A program made the translations under genes and the position numbers. The notes beneath the pieces were generated by a model that worked only from the letters and a program-made list of their open reading frames with translations, searched no databases and was not told the DNA's origin. Shown here piece after piece: positions 43,047-51,045 of a DNA stretch of 64,000 nucleotides (positions are counted from its first letter, which is position 1; every line of letters begins with the position of its first letter). Source of the DNA: Modicisalibacter sp049808615 (GTDB taxonomy: Bacteria > Pseudomonadota > Gammaproteobacteria > Pseudomonadales > Halomonadaceae); contig NZ_JBNCAN010000014.1 of NCBI RefSeq assembly GCF_049808615.1, positions 1-64,000 on the forward strand, read 5' to 3'.

Positions 43047-43775
43047 TCAAAGATTGTGGGTACGCAACCAGTCGTCGATCATGGCGTGCAAGTGTGACCC
43101 CGAGAAGCTGGGGAAATGCCCGCCATGCACGGTGCGAGCCGGCAATTTCCGCAATCGTCGCAGGCTGGCGGCATAGTCGCTTAAGTTGCTGTGCCAGGTG
43201 TCTTCGATCAGGGGGCCATCGTAGATCAGATCGCCGGAGATCAAGATAGCGGTGGCGGCTTCCCACAGGGCGATGCCGCCGGGAGAATGCCCCGGTGTAT
43301 GAATGACCTCGAAGCGCCTGTTACCCAGATCGAGAATATCACCATCCTCGAGAATCTCGATCCGTCGTGGCGGTTCAATCCGGTAGTGATGGTATTCAAA
43401 AGGGGATGGTGGCAGGGCCTCGAACATCTCATCGCCGAGGAAGGCCTTCGCCAGAGTACGCTCGCGATCCGGCGAGGCGAGAATATTTGCCTCGTCGGCA
43501 TGCACATGGCAGCGATCAAACTCGCTGACGGCACCGATATGATCGAAGTGGGTATGGCTGGCGACGGCGATCAGATCGCGCTCACTGAGCAAAGGTACCT
43601 GTTGGCGCAGCGGTACTGCTCCCAAGCCGAAGTCGACCAGCAAGTCCCGCTCGCGACCGCGCACATGCCACAAATTGCAGCGGAAGAAGGGGCGAATCCA
43701 GGGTTCATCGATCAGCGTGATGCCGTCGCCTAAGGCCTGCGTGCGATACCATTTATCGGAGGCTATGCGGATCAT
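43047..43775 (-). CDS. MBL-fold metallohydrolase
   Basis: This 242-residue metallo-beta-lactamase-fold protein has the metal motif SHTHFDHIG, further ligands in HTPGHSPGG and SGDLIYDGP, and a final His in VHGGHFPSF. The substrate is unknown; thioester or lactone hydrolysis would fit the fold. The gene overlaps the end of the nitrilase gene by 23 bases and is the last gene of the leftward catabolic cluster. Confidence 0.85.
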   Translation of the reverse strand: MIRIASDKWYRTQALGDGITLIDEPWIRPFFRCNLWHVRGRERDLLVDFGLGAVPLRQQVPLLSERDLIAVASHTHFDHIGAVSEFDRCHVHADEANILASPDRERTLAKAFLGDEMFEALPPSPFEYHHYRIEPPRRIEILEDGDILDLGNRRFEVIHTPGHSPGGIALWEAATAILISGDLIYDGPLIEDTWHSNLSDYAASLRRLRKLPARTVHGGHFPSFSGSHLHAMIDDWLRTHNL

Positions 43776-44574
43776 TGTCAGTCTTTTCCTCCCTCATAGG
43801 CATGCACTCGCAGGATCGTAAATCCTTCAGGTAATTTTGGGCCCGTTGGCTGGTTTCGATAGCAGAAAAATCCAGTGGGGTAACCAGTACACCGGAAGGC
43901 TCGCCAAGTTGGCCTAGTACTTCTCCATCCGGATCAGCAATCAGGCTATTACCACAATAGTGCAGCGCCTCTTCCTGGCCTGCACGATTCGCGCAGGCGA
44001 CGAAGCACTGATTATCCATGGCTCTGGCACGAATCTGTAGCCGTTGACGAGACGCGTTCGGATGCATGTTGGCGGTCGGCGAAACGATCAGCTGTGCTCC
44101 TTGACGCGCAAGGGCTCTGGCAATTTCAGGAAACTCGTTGTCGTAGCAGATCATGAGGCCAATGCGTCCGAGACGTGTATCGAGAACGCAATGGGCATCA
44201 CCGGGACGAAAGTGCTGGTGTTCGCGACCCCATAACTGACGTTTGCGATAAGCGCCAAGCTGGGCGCCCGTGTCGTCCAGCAGAATCGCCGTGTTATACA
44301 GGATGCCATGCGGATCGCGTTCAGCCAGGCCAAAAATGATATGCAAGCCGTAGCGCTGGGCATAATCAGCGACTGCTCGACACAAAGGGCCGTCGAGTGG
44401 CTCCGCAAGCGTCGTGAGTTGGTCGAAGATGTTATAGCCCGTCATGGCCAGTTCCGGCAGAACCAATAACTCGGCTTCGCTGTCGACCGCTTGTTGGCAT
44501 AGCCTCTTGAGAGTCGCAAGATTGGCCTTTACATCGAAACGTGCCGGCGCCGTCTGGGCGAGCATCATTTTCAT
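43753..44574 (-). CDS. Nitrilase-superfamily amidohydrolase
   Basis: This 273-residue carbon-nitrogen hydrolase has a complete Glu-Lys-Cys triad: VLPELAMTGY (Glu), GAYRKRQLWG (Lys) and LMICYDNEFPEIAR (Cys). Such enzymes cleave C-N bonds of omega-amides, carbamoyl compounds or nitriles. Next to a guanidino-type ureohydrolase it could act on an amide or carbamoyl intermediate of the same pathway, which is inference. It overlaps the permease gene by 4 bases. Confidence 0.86.
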   Translation of the reverse strand: MKMMLAQTAPARFDVKANLATLKRLCQQAVDSEAELLVLPELAMTGYNIFDQLTTLAEPLDGPLCRAVADYAQRYGLHIIFGLAERDPHGILYNTAILLDDTGAQLGAYRKRQLWGREHQHFRPGDAHCVLDTRLGRIGLMICYDNEFPEIARALARQGAQLIVSPTANMHPNASRQRLQIRARAMDNQCFVACANRAGQEEALHYCGNSLIADPDGEVLGQLGEPSGVLVTPLDFSAIETSQRAQNYLKDLRSCECMPMREEKTDNDPHSLR

Positions 44575-45905
44575 CGTGTGGCCTCCAGTGAGTCATCACG
44601 GCCCTTACCGACGAACAGCCTTACCCCGGCCCAGTAAAGTGCGCCGGTAATCACGAACACCGGCAGGGAGGCACCGAAGGCCAGCGGCGCCATCAGCGAC
44701 CAGTAGGCGGCAAGTGCAGCCCCGATGAGGTAGGCGCCGATGGCGAACGGCGCTGTGGCAAGGCCAACCTGGGTTCTGGATTCGAGCAGCTCCGCGTCAT
44801 AGCCCTGGCGGCTGACGAGGTAGTAGTCGACGATCATCACCGAGAAGGCGGGAATGAACAGCGCCCCGATCAACAGCAGAAAGTTCTGGAATTGATCGAG
44901 AATGCCCGGAATCAATGCGCCGAAGACGGTCACGACGCCGATGACCAGCGCCGGCTTCCAGAAGCGCATGCCCGGTTTGACGTTCATGCAGGAAAGCGTC
45001 GCACTGTAGACCGCCATCACATTGGTAGTCATGACGGATAGAAAGATGACCAGTGCGGCGGGTAAGCCAAAACCGAATCCGCTCAGCAGCCTGGTGGGAT
45101 CGTAGGTCTGCTCCATGCCGTTGAGGACCGAAATGCCGGAAACCGCTGCACCGAGACCCATGGCGATTACCGCCGCCAAAAGATAACCGGTATAGGTTCC
45201 CCAGATTGCGACGGCGCTATTCTTGCAATTGCGATTGTAGTCCGCGGAAGAGGATATCCATGAGAAGGCGGTGGCGATCACGATGTCGAAGGCGATACCC
45301 AGAGTGATGCCATTACGCGATTCTGGGGCCATGGTGAGCAGATTGCCGATATCGTAATGACGGTTGAGCTGATAAAGCACCGCTGCGGCGAGTATCACCA
45401 TGAGACTGGCGGCCCAGCGCTCCACGCGCTCGATGCCCAAATGGCCTCGCAGCACGATCAGCACGACCACTGCCTCGCAGATCACCGTCATCAGCGCTAG
45501 ATTGCTGTAGCCGGTCGTGCTGGAGATTGCATAATCAAGGCTCATGCCCGCCAATAGCGCTTGAATCCAGCTCCAGGCGATCAGTACGCTCATGTTGACG
45601 AATGAGATCAGTCGGCTGCCTAGCGGCCCATAAGCGCGGCGGGTGAGTACCATCGAAGGTAGCCCTGTATGCTGGCCCATCAGTCCCACGAGTAACAAGG
45701 GCACGGCCCCGATGAGTGACCCGATCAACACGGTCGTCATCGCGGTGGTAAAGCGCAGGTCGGGAACCAGCAGCATCCCCGTGAGGATTGTCGTTACCAC
45801 GACATTGGCGCCTAGCCACAACGCCATGGTGCCGAAAAAACTCAGACTACGTGTCTGATGCTCATCCAGTGTGTCCTGGCCTAACAGTTTGTCGAACGAG
45901 AACAT
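44571..45905 (-). CDS. NCS1-type (cytosine permease-like) transporter
   Basis: This 444-residue protein has about 12 membrane segments. The start region LGQDTLDEHQTRSLSFFGTMALWLG, then PSMVLTRRAYGPLGSRLISF and FSWISSSADYNRN, are characteristic of CodB-like NCS1 permeases. It should import a nucleobase-like or other nitrogen-rich solute. The ATG at 45905 has GGAG before it. It is coupled to the nitrilase gene, so uptake and cleavage probably belong together. Confidence 0.87.
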   Translation of the reverse strand: MFSFDKLLGQDTLDEHQTRSLSFFGTMALWLGANVVVTTILTGMLLVPDLRFTTAMTTVLIGSLIGAVPLLLVGLMGQHTGLPSMVLTRRAYGPLGSRLISFVNMSVLIAWSWIQALLAGMSLDYAISSTTGYSNLALMTVICEAVVVLIVLRGHLGIERVERWAASLMVILAAAVLYQLNRHYDIGNLLTMAPESRNGITLGIAFDIVIATAFSWISSSADYNRNCKNSAVAIWGTYTGYLLAAVIAMGLGAAVSGISVLNGMEQTYDPTRLLSGFGFGLPAALVIFLSVMTTNVMAVYSATLSCMNVKPGMRFWKPALVIGVVTVFGALIPGILDQFQNFLLLIGALFIPAFSVMIVDYYLVSRQGYDAELLESRTQVGLATAPFAIGAYLIGAALAAYWSLMAPLAFGASLPVFVITGALYWAGVRLFVGKGRDDSLEATR

Positions 45906-46038
45906 GGTGTTTGGCTCCACCTTACTATTGTTGTTGGGCTTTTACCGTCTGCGTGACTGTTGTCTTGGGGCTTTTTTTAGTCCGCAATGGCGCTTCGCAA
46001 TCTACAGCGTTGGGCAAATGATGCGCGGGTACTTTTTC

Positions 46039-47427
46039 TCAAAACACGAAGACATGGGCGATCACCGCAATGATGGGCAGTGTGATGGCGGTGCGTAGCA
46101 GGAAAACCACGACCAGCTCCCAAAGCTTGATCGGGATCTTCGACTTGAGCAGCAGGGCGCCGATCTCCGACATGTAGATCAGCTGGGTCAGGGACAGGCA
46201 GGCGATCACGAAGCGGGTCAGTTCGCTCTCGATGTTGGAGGCCAGCACCGCCGGCAGAAACATGTCGGCGAAGCCTACCAATGTCGCGGGCGCCGCGGCC
46301 TGGGCCTCGGGAATTTGCAGCCATTCGAGTACCGGCACCATCGGGTACGACAGCCAGGTAAACAGCGGCGTGAATTCCGCCAGCACCAAGGCCACGGTGC
46401 CGATGGCCACCACCAGCGGCAGCAGTCCGAAGAAGATATCGGCAACGTTGAACAGGGCAACCCGCACCAGTTGACCGGGCCCCGGCGCGGTTTCGGCCCG
46501 AGCCACTGCTTGACCCAGGCTGAAACGCAGGATACCAATGCCGCCGGTGCTCTCCTCGGCGATCCGACAGCCAGCCGGTTCGTAATAGCTGTTCGACTTG
46601 CGCGATAGTGGCGGCAATCGCGGCACGATCACGGCGGCAATCAGCCCCGCGACCAGCACCGTGAGATAAAACTCGATGAAGAGATGGTTGATCTTGATGA
46701 AGGAGGCGACCAGCAAAGCGAAGGCAATGGAGACGATGGAGAAATTGGTGGCGATCGCCGCGGCTTCGCGCTGATTGTAATATCCCTGTTCGTATTGCTG
46801 GGTGGTAATCAGCACGCCCACGGTCCCTGAGCCCATCCAGGAGGCGGTCGCATCGATGGCACTGCGCCCGGGCAGGCCGAAGATGATTCGGAATGGCTTG
46901 CGCACCAGGCTGCCGATAAACTCCATGAAGCCGAAATCCACCAGAAACGGCAGTAGCAGCGCGGCGAAGAAGAAGAACGTCAGTAGCACCGGCGCCAGAT
47001 CGTTGAGCATGACTCCGCCGGTGGTCGAGGCGGTGATGAAGGTCGGGCCGATCTGGAACAGCGTCATGAGCGCGAAGAGGGCGCCCAGCACCCGCAGGGC
47101 GAGCCACAGCCACTCGACGTCGAACAACTCCTTGAGCGGCCCTCGATCGAGCCATGTTGGCTGGGTCAGCTTGACGAGCACCGTCAGCCCTGCAGACAAA
47201 CACAGGATCACCGTCGCCAACGGTGGCAACGCACTACCCAGTAGCGCCTTCAAGCCATCGGCCAGAAAGCCCATGCCGATATTGATGCTTTCGCCAGAGG
47301 TGAACGGCACCAGAAACATGCCGATACCAATCAACGAAGGAATCAGGAACTTGAGCAGCCCGCGACGGCTGAATTTGCCGCCGTTGGTGTGGTAGGGGCC
47401 GGTGGTCGTTTCCAGTGATGAGGGCAT
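46039..47427 (-). CDS. YjiH family membrane protein (nucleoside-recognition fold)
   Basis: This 462-residue protein has ten or more hydrophobic segments. SLIGIGMFLVPF at the N-terminus, GLPGRSAIDATASWMGSGTV in the middle and LTQLIYMSEIGALLLKS near the end are typical of YjiH. It is probably a transporter with a Gate-type domain, substrate unknown. It lies between the ureohydrolase and the NCS1 permease. Confidence 0.85.
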   Translation of the reverse strand: MPSSLETTTGPYHTNGGKFSRRGLLKFLIPSLIGIGMFLVPFTSGESINIGMGFLADGLKALLGSALPPLATVILCLSAGLTVLVKLTQPTWLDRGPLKELFDVEWLWLALRVLGALFALMTLFQIGPTFITASTTGGVMLNDLAPVLLTFFFFAALLLPFLVDFGFMEFIGSLVRKPFRIIFGLPGRSAIDATASWMGSGTVGVLITTQQYEQGYYNQREAAAIATNFSIVSIAFALLVASFIKINHLFIEFYLTVLVAGLIAAVIVPRLPPLSRKSNSYYEPAGCRIAEESTGGIGILRFSLGQAVARAETAPGPGQLVRVALFNVADIFFGLLPLVVAIGTVALVLAEFTPLFTWLSYPMVPVLEWLQIPEAQAAAPATLVGFADMFLPAVLASNIESELTRFVIACLSLTQLIYMSEIGALLLKSKIPIKLWELVVVFLLRTAITLPIIAVIAHVFVF

Positions 47428-47472
47428 GTCAAAATATCCCGTTGTTTTTTGTGAGGTTGTCGCTAGAAACGT

Positions 47473-48429
47473 TTAGCGCCGTTGAACACCGGGCAGCACA
47501 CACAGCATTTCATAGAGCAGGGTCGCCCCCATCAGCGCAGTGTTGCCGCTCTGGTCATAGGGCGGGGAGACCTCCACCAGATCGCCGCCGACCACGTTCA
47601 GTCCCCAGGCGCCGCGCACGATCTCGAGCCCCTGTTGAGCGGTGAGGCCGCCCATTTCGACGGTGCCGGTACCGGGTGCCACGGAAGGGTCAAGGCTATC
47701 GATATCAAATGAGATATATACCGGGCCGTCGCCCATCTGTTCACGCACCTCTGCCATCAAGGGCGCCAGCGACTTGTACCAGCATTCCTCGGCCTGAACC
47801 ACGCGAAAGCCCTGATCGCGGCACCAGTCGAAATCGTCCGCGGCATAGCCGGTGCCGCGCAGGCCGATCTGCACCACGCGCTGGCTGTCCAGCAGGCCTT
47901 CTTCCTGAGCGCGGCGGAACGGGCAGCCGTGGGCGATTTTCTCACCGAACATGTGCTCGTTGACATCGGCATGGGCATCCACATGGATCAGCCCGACCGG
48001 GCCATGCTTCTTGGCGATGGCGCGCAGCAGCGGCCAGGTCAGGGTGTGATCGCCGCCCAAGGTCAACGGCGTGCAGTCATGAGCGAGCACCTCGTTGTAG
48101 AAGTCGGTGATGATGTCGAGATTCTTGGGCAGGTTGAAGGTGTTGATCGGCACGTCGCCGATGTCCGCCACCTGCAGGCTGTCGAAGGGGGCGGCCTTGG
48201 TCGCCATGTTATAGGGGCGCAGCATGCGGGACTCGTCGCGGATCTGGCGCGGCCCCAGCCGGGTACCAGGACGATTCGAGGTGCCGATGTCCATGGGAAT
48301 GCCGATGAATGCCGCATCCAGACCGGCGGCGCTTTCCTGAGTCGGTAGGCGCATCATGGTGGCCGGACCGCCGAAGCGGGGCATATCGTTGCCGCCGAGC
48401 GGCTGATTGAAGGTCGGCTTGTCGTTCAT
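47473..48429 (-). CDS. Agmatinase/guanidinobutyrase-type ureohydrolase
   Basis: This 318-residue member of the arginase family releases urea from a guanidino compound. The manganese motifs are complete: GGDHTLTWP, HVDAHADVN and SFDIDSLDPSVAPGTGTVEMGG. The N-terminal half resembles guanidinobutyrase and guanidinopropionase more than arginase. The exact substrate cannot be read from sequence. The ATG at 48429 follows AAGGAAA. A sigma-54 promoter lies upstream, and it is the first gene of a five-gene leftward cluster. Confidence 0.88.
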   Translation of the reverse strand: MNDKPTFNQPLGGNDMPRFGGPATMMRLPTQESAAGLDAAFIGIPMDIGTSNRPGTRLGPRQIRDESRMLRPYNMATKAAPFDSLQVADIGDVPINTFNLPKNLDIITDFYNEVLAHDCTPLTLGGDHTLTWPLLRAIAKKHGPVGLIHVDAHADVNEHMFGEKIAHGCPFRRAQEEGLLDSQRVVQIGLRGTGYAADDFDWCRDQGFRVVQAEECWYKSLAPLMAEVREQMGDGPVYISFDIDSLDPSVAPGTGTVEMGGLTAQQGLEIVRGAWGLNVVGGDLVEVSPPYDQSGNTALMGATLLYEMLCVLPGVQRR

Positions 48430-48490
48430 GTCGATCGTTTCCTTGCAAGTGATTCGCTCTGGCCATATCGATGGGCATTTCTTACTTGCT

Positions 48491-48506
48491 TGCAGGGAAT
48501 GTGCCA
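48491..48506 (-). promoter_or_regulatory. Sigma-54 promoter for the ureohydrolase cluster
   Basis: On the minus strand TGGCACATTCCCTGCA matches the -24/-12 consensus (TGGCAC-N5-TTGCA) in all but one position and has the exact GG-N10-GC spacing. It lies 62 bases before the ureohydrolase ATG. The divergent gene encodes a sigma-54 activator, so regulation by that protein is likely. Confidence 0.7.
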
Positions 48507-48526
48507 ACGTTCAAGTGTCTGTTTTC

Positions 48527-48542
48527 TGGCACTATGAGTGCT
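48527..48542 (+). promoter_or_regulatory. Weaker sigma-54-like site toward the regulator
   Basis: TGGCACTATGAGTGCT on the plus strand keeps GG-N10-GC spacing and a perfect -24 box but a poor -12 box. It could drive the activator gene or be chance. Confidence 0.3.
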
Positions 48543-48577
48543 ATTTGATTCAATAATGGATCATTTGAGGTCGTGAT

Positions 48578-48615
48578 CGATTCATTTATGTATTATTCGA
48601 TTCATAAATGAATCG
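48578..48615. promoter_or_regulatory. 13-bp perfect inverted repeat, probable activator site
   Basis: CGATTCATTTATG (48578-48590) is repeated in inverse orientation at 48603-48615 with a 12-base spacer. An inner CGATTCAT (48597-48604) makes a second, tighter inverted pair with ATGAATCG. It sits about 80 bases upstream of the leftward sigma-54 promoter, a usual enhancer distance, and just before the activator's own start. It covers the ATG at 48608, which supports the start at 48632. Confidence 0.6.
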
Positions 48616-48631
48616 ATGCAGGAAGCAGCTC

Positions 48632-50059
48632 ATGACCGATATCGGCAGTGCAGTGCTCAAGACCATCATCAATACAGCTCATGACCACTTCTTCATCGTC
48701 GAGGCCAGTGGCCGAATTCTCGATGTCAGTCCGGGAAGTGCGGCGGTCTATGGCCTGAGCCGTGAGGAGCTTTGCACCAGCACCGTGCAGGAGCTGGTCG
48801 AGCGCGGTGTGCTTTCACCCTCGGTGACCATGGAGGTGATCCGTACCCAGCAGCCGGCGCAGGTGTTGCAGCATACCGGCACCGGGCGGCGAGTGATCGC
48901 TGAGGCGCATCCGGTCTTCGTCGACGGCAAGCTCGCGCGTATCGTCTCCCGCTCCATGGATCTCACCGATCTGCAGCTGCTTCAGGACGAGTACAAGCTG
49001 CTCCAGCAGCGCTTCAGTGAGCACCTCATGCGCGGCGGTTCGGCTTCGTTGGAAGATGACCTGGGGCTTGATGAGTTGGAGGTGCGCAGTGGCGTGATGC
49101 GCGAGGTGGCGCTGCTGATCAAGCGGGTCGCACCCAGTGACGCCACCGTGTTAATGCTGGGTGAGTCCGGGGTCGGCAAGACCGCCTTCGCGCGTCAGTT
49201 GCATCGTTGGAGCGCACGTCATTCCGGCCCCTTCATCGATGTCAATTGTGCCGCCATACCCGAATCCTTGTTCGAGTCGGAAATGTTCGGTTATCAGCCC
49301 GGCGCCTTCAGCGGTGCGGCCCGTCAGGGCAAGGCGGGGATGCTGGAAATGGCCGAGGGCGGCACGCTGTTTCTCGATGAGATCGGTGAGCTTCCGCTGG
49401 CCATGCAGAGTAAGCTGCTCAAGGTGATTCAGGATGGCCAGATCACTCGGCTCGGCGATACGCGGGCGCGGCGCGTGGATTTCCGTCTGGTGGTGGCCTC
49501 GAATCAGGATATTGCCGCCCGGGTCGAAAGCGGCGCCTTTCGCCTCGATCTGTATTACCGGCTCAATGTCATCCCGCTGACGTTACCGCCTCTGCGCGAA
49601 CGCCGTGAGGACATACCCGGATTGGCGGAATTGCAATTGGAGCGTCTCAATCATCGTTATGGTCGTACCAAGGTGCTGCACCCCAGCGTGTGGCCTGAAC
49701 TCATGGGGCGCGACTGGCCCGGCAATGTGCGGGAGCTGGAGAACTGGATGGAGCGCGCCTGGCTCGCAGCGCCGGAGGAGGTGATCGGTGCCATTGGCGA
49801 CCATGTTTTATCATCGAGCCTGGAGCGGCGCGCCCCAGCGGTAGAAACGCAAGCTGCTTCGAGCCTGCCATCGGAGGGGCAAACGCTCAAACAGGCACTC
49901 GATGCCTATGAGGGAGAGATTCTGGGATCGCTCTGCCATCAGGTAGCCAGCACCTACGCCTTGGCCGAGCGACTTGGCATCAGCCAACCCAGCGTGGTGC
50001 GTAAACTGAGAAAGCATGGCCTGCGCATCGGTTCGGGAAAAGCGAATTTCTCGCCGTAA
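48632..50059 (+). CDS. Sigma-54-dependent transcriptional activator with PAS domain
   Basis: This 475-residue regulator has a PAS domain (about residues 10-115: FIVEASGRILDVSPGSAAVYG) that likely senses the inducer. An AAA+ domain follows, with Walker A GESGVGKT (177-184), the sigma-54 contact loop GAFSGA (224-229, a Thr-to-Ser variant of GAFTGA) and Walker B GGTLFLDE (243-250). The C-terminal helix-turn-helix is LAERLGISQPSVVRKLRKHG. It is divergent from the ureohydrolase cluster and very probably controls it. The ATG at 48632 has AGGAAG before it. Confidence 0.88.
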   Translation: MTDIGSAVLKTIINTAHDHFFIVEASGRILDVSPGSAAVYGLSREELCTSTVQELVERGVLSPSVTMEVIRTQQPAQVLQHTGTGRRVIAEAHPVFVDGKLARIVSRSMDLTDLQLLQDEYKLLQQRFSEHLMRGGSASLEDDLGLDELEVRSGVMREVALLIKRVAPSDATVLMLGESGVGKTAFARQLHRWSARHSGPFIDVNCAAIPESLFESEMFGYQPGAFSGAARQGKAGMLEMAEGGTLFLDEIGELPLAMQSKLLKVIQDGQITRLGDTRARRVDFRLVVASNQDIAARVESGAFRLDLYYRLNVIPLTLPPLRERREDIPGLAELQLERLNHRYGRTKVLHPSVWPELMGRDWPGNVRELENWMERAWLAAPEEVIGAIGDHVLSSSLERRAPAVETQAASSLPSEGQTLKQALDAYEGEILGSLCHQVASTYALAERLGISQPSVVRKLRKHGLRIGSGKANFSP

Positions 50060-50063
50060 ACGA

Positions 50064-50089
50064 CGACACCCCGCCGGAGCGGGGTGTCG
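50064..50089. terminator. Hairpin between the activator gene and secF
   Basis: CGACACCCCG and CGGGGTGTCG form a perfect 10-bp stem with a 6-base loop just after the activator stop, between two convergent genes. No long T tract follows on either strand, so it may be a weak or Rho-assisted terminator. Confidence 0.5.
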
Positions 50090-50124
50090 AGCCTTGCATG
50101 AGGTTATTCGATACGGATGCCCGA

Positions 50125-51033
50125 TCAAGGCAACTCCTCTTCTTCGGCATTCTCCTTCTTTGCCGGGATCAGATCCTCCCGCTCCAGCTTGATCACGATC
50201 AGCAGCGCCGAGGCGACGTACACCGAGGAGAAGGTACCGATACCCACCCCGACGATCAGCGCCAGGGCGAAGTTATGGATCATATCGCCCCCCAGTACCA
50301 GCAGCGCCAACAGCACCAGCAGGGTGGTGCCGGAGGTCGCCAGGGTACGGGCCAGGGTCTGGTTGATCGACTCGTTGAAGATCATCGCCATATCGTCGAT
50401 GCGCGATTTGCGGATGTTCTCGCGAATTCGGTCGTAGACGATGATGGTGTCGTTGAGCGAATAACCGATGACGGCGAGTATTGCCGCCAGTACCGTCAGG
50501 TCGAACTCGAGCTGAAACAGCGAAAACACGCCGAGCACGATGATGACATCGTGAATGAGCGCCAACAGCGCACCCAGCGCGAACTTGTACTGAAAGCGAA
50601 AAGCCACATAGAGCATCACCACGCCCAGAGCCACCAGCATGCCCAGGCCGCTCTGATCGCGAAGCTGGCCACCGACCTGAGCACCGACAAATTCTGCGCG
50701 CACCAGGTTCACGCTTTCACCGCTCTGGCGCAGAATGTCCGTGACCCGATTGCCGACATCCGGATCGAAGGCCTGCTGCAGACGCACCAGAATCTCGTTG
50801 GCGGTACCGAAGGTCTGTACCGACACATCCCGGAACCCGGCGCTTTCGAGCAGTTGGCGAATCGCATCCAGGGCCGGCGCGCTGGCGTAACGCACCTCGA
50901 CCAGGGTGCCTCCGGTGAAGTCCAGTCCCAGATTGAGTTGCTGGAATAGAAGAGTCAGCACCGATAGCAGCAGCAACACGCCGGAAGCGATGAAGGCGTA
51001 GCGGCGCTTGCCCATGAAATCGAACTGTCGCAT
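50125..51033 (-). CDS. secF: Protein translocase subunit SecF
   Basis: This 302-residue inner-membrane protein with six predicted membrane segments has the family motif LDFTGGTLVEVRY near the N-terminus and IGYSLNDTIIVYDRIREN in the membrane part. With SecD it uses the proton or sodium gradient to pull exported proteins. It starts 12 bases after secD. Confidence 0.95.
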   Translation of the reverse strand: MRQFDFMGKRRYAFIASGVLLLLSVLTLLFQQLNLGLDFTGGTLVEVRYASAPALDAIRQLLESAGFRDVSVQTFGTANEILVRLQQAFDPDVGNRVTDILRQSGESVNLVRAEFVGAQVGGQLRDQSGLGMLVALGVVMLYVAFRFQYKFALGALLALIHDVIIVLGVFSLFQLEFDLTVLAAILAVIGYSLNDTIIVYDRIRENIRKSRIDDMAMIFNESINQTLARTLATSGTTLLVLLALLVLGGDMIHNFALALIVGVGIGTFSSVYVASALLIVIKLEREDLIPAKKENAEEEELP

Positions 51034-51045
51034 CGCGTAAGCCCC

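Noticed and set aside
45977..47203. A 408-codon minus-strand open frame
   Set aside because: It is an out-of-frame shadow of the YjiH-type gene, Arg/His-rich and without recognisable features.
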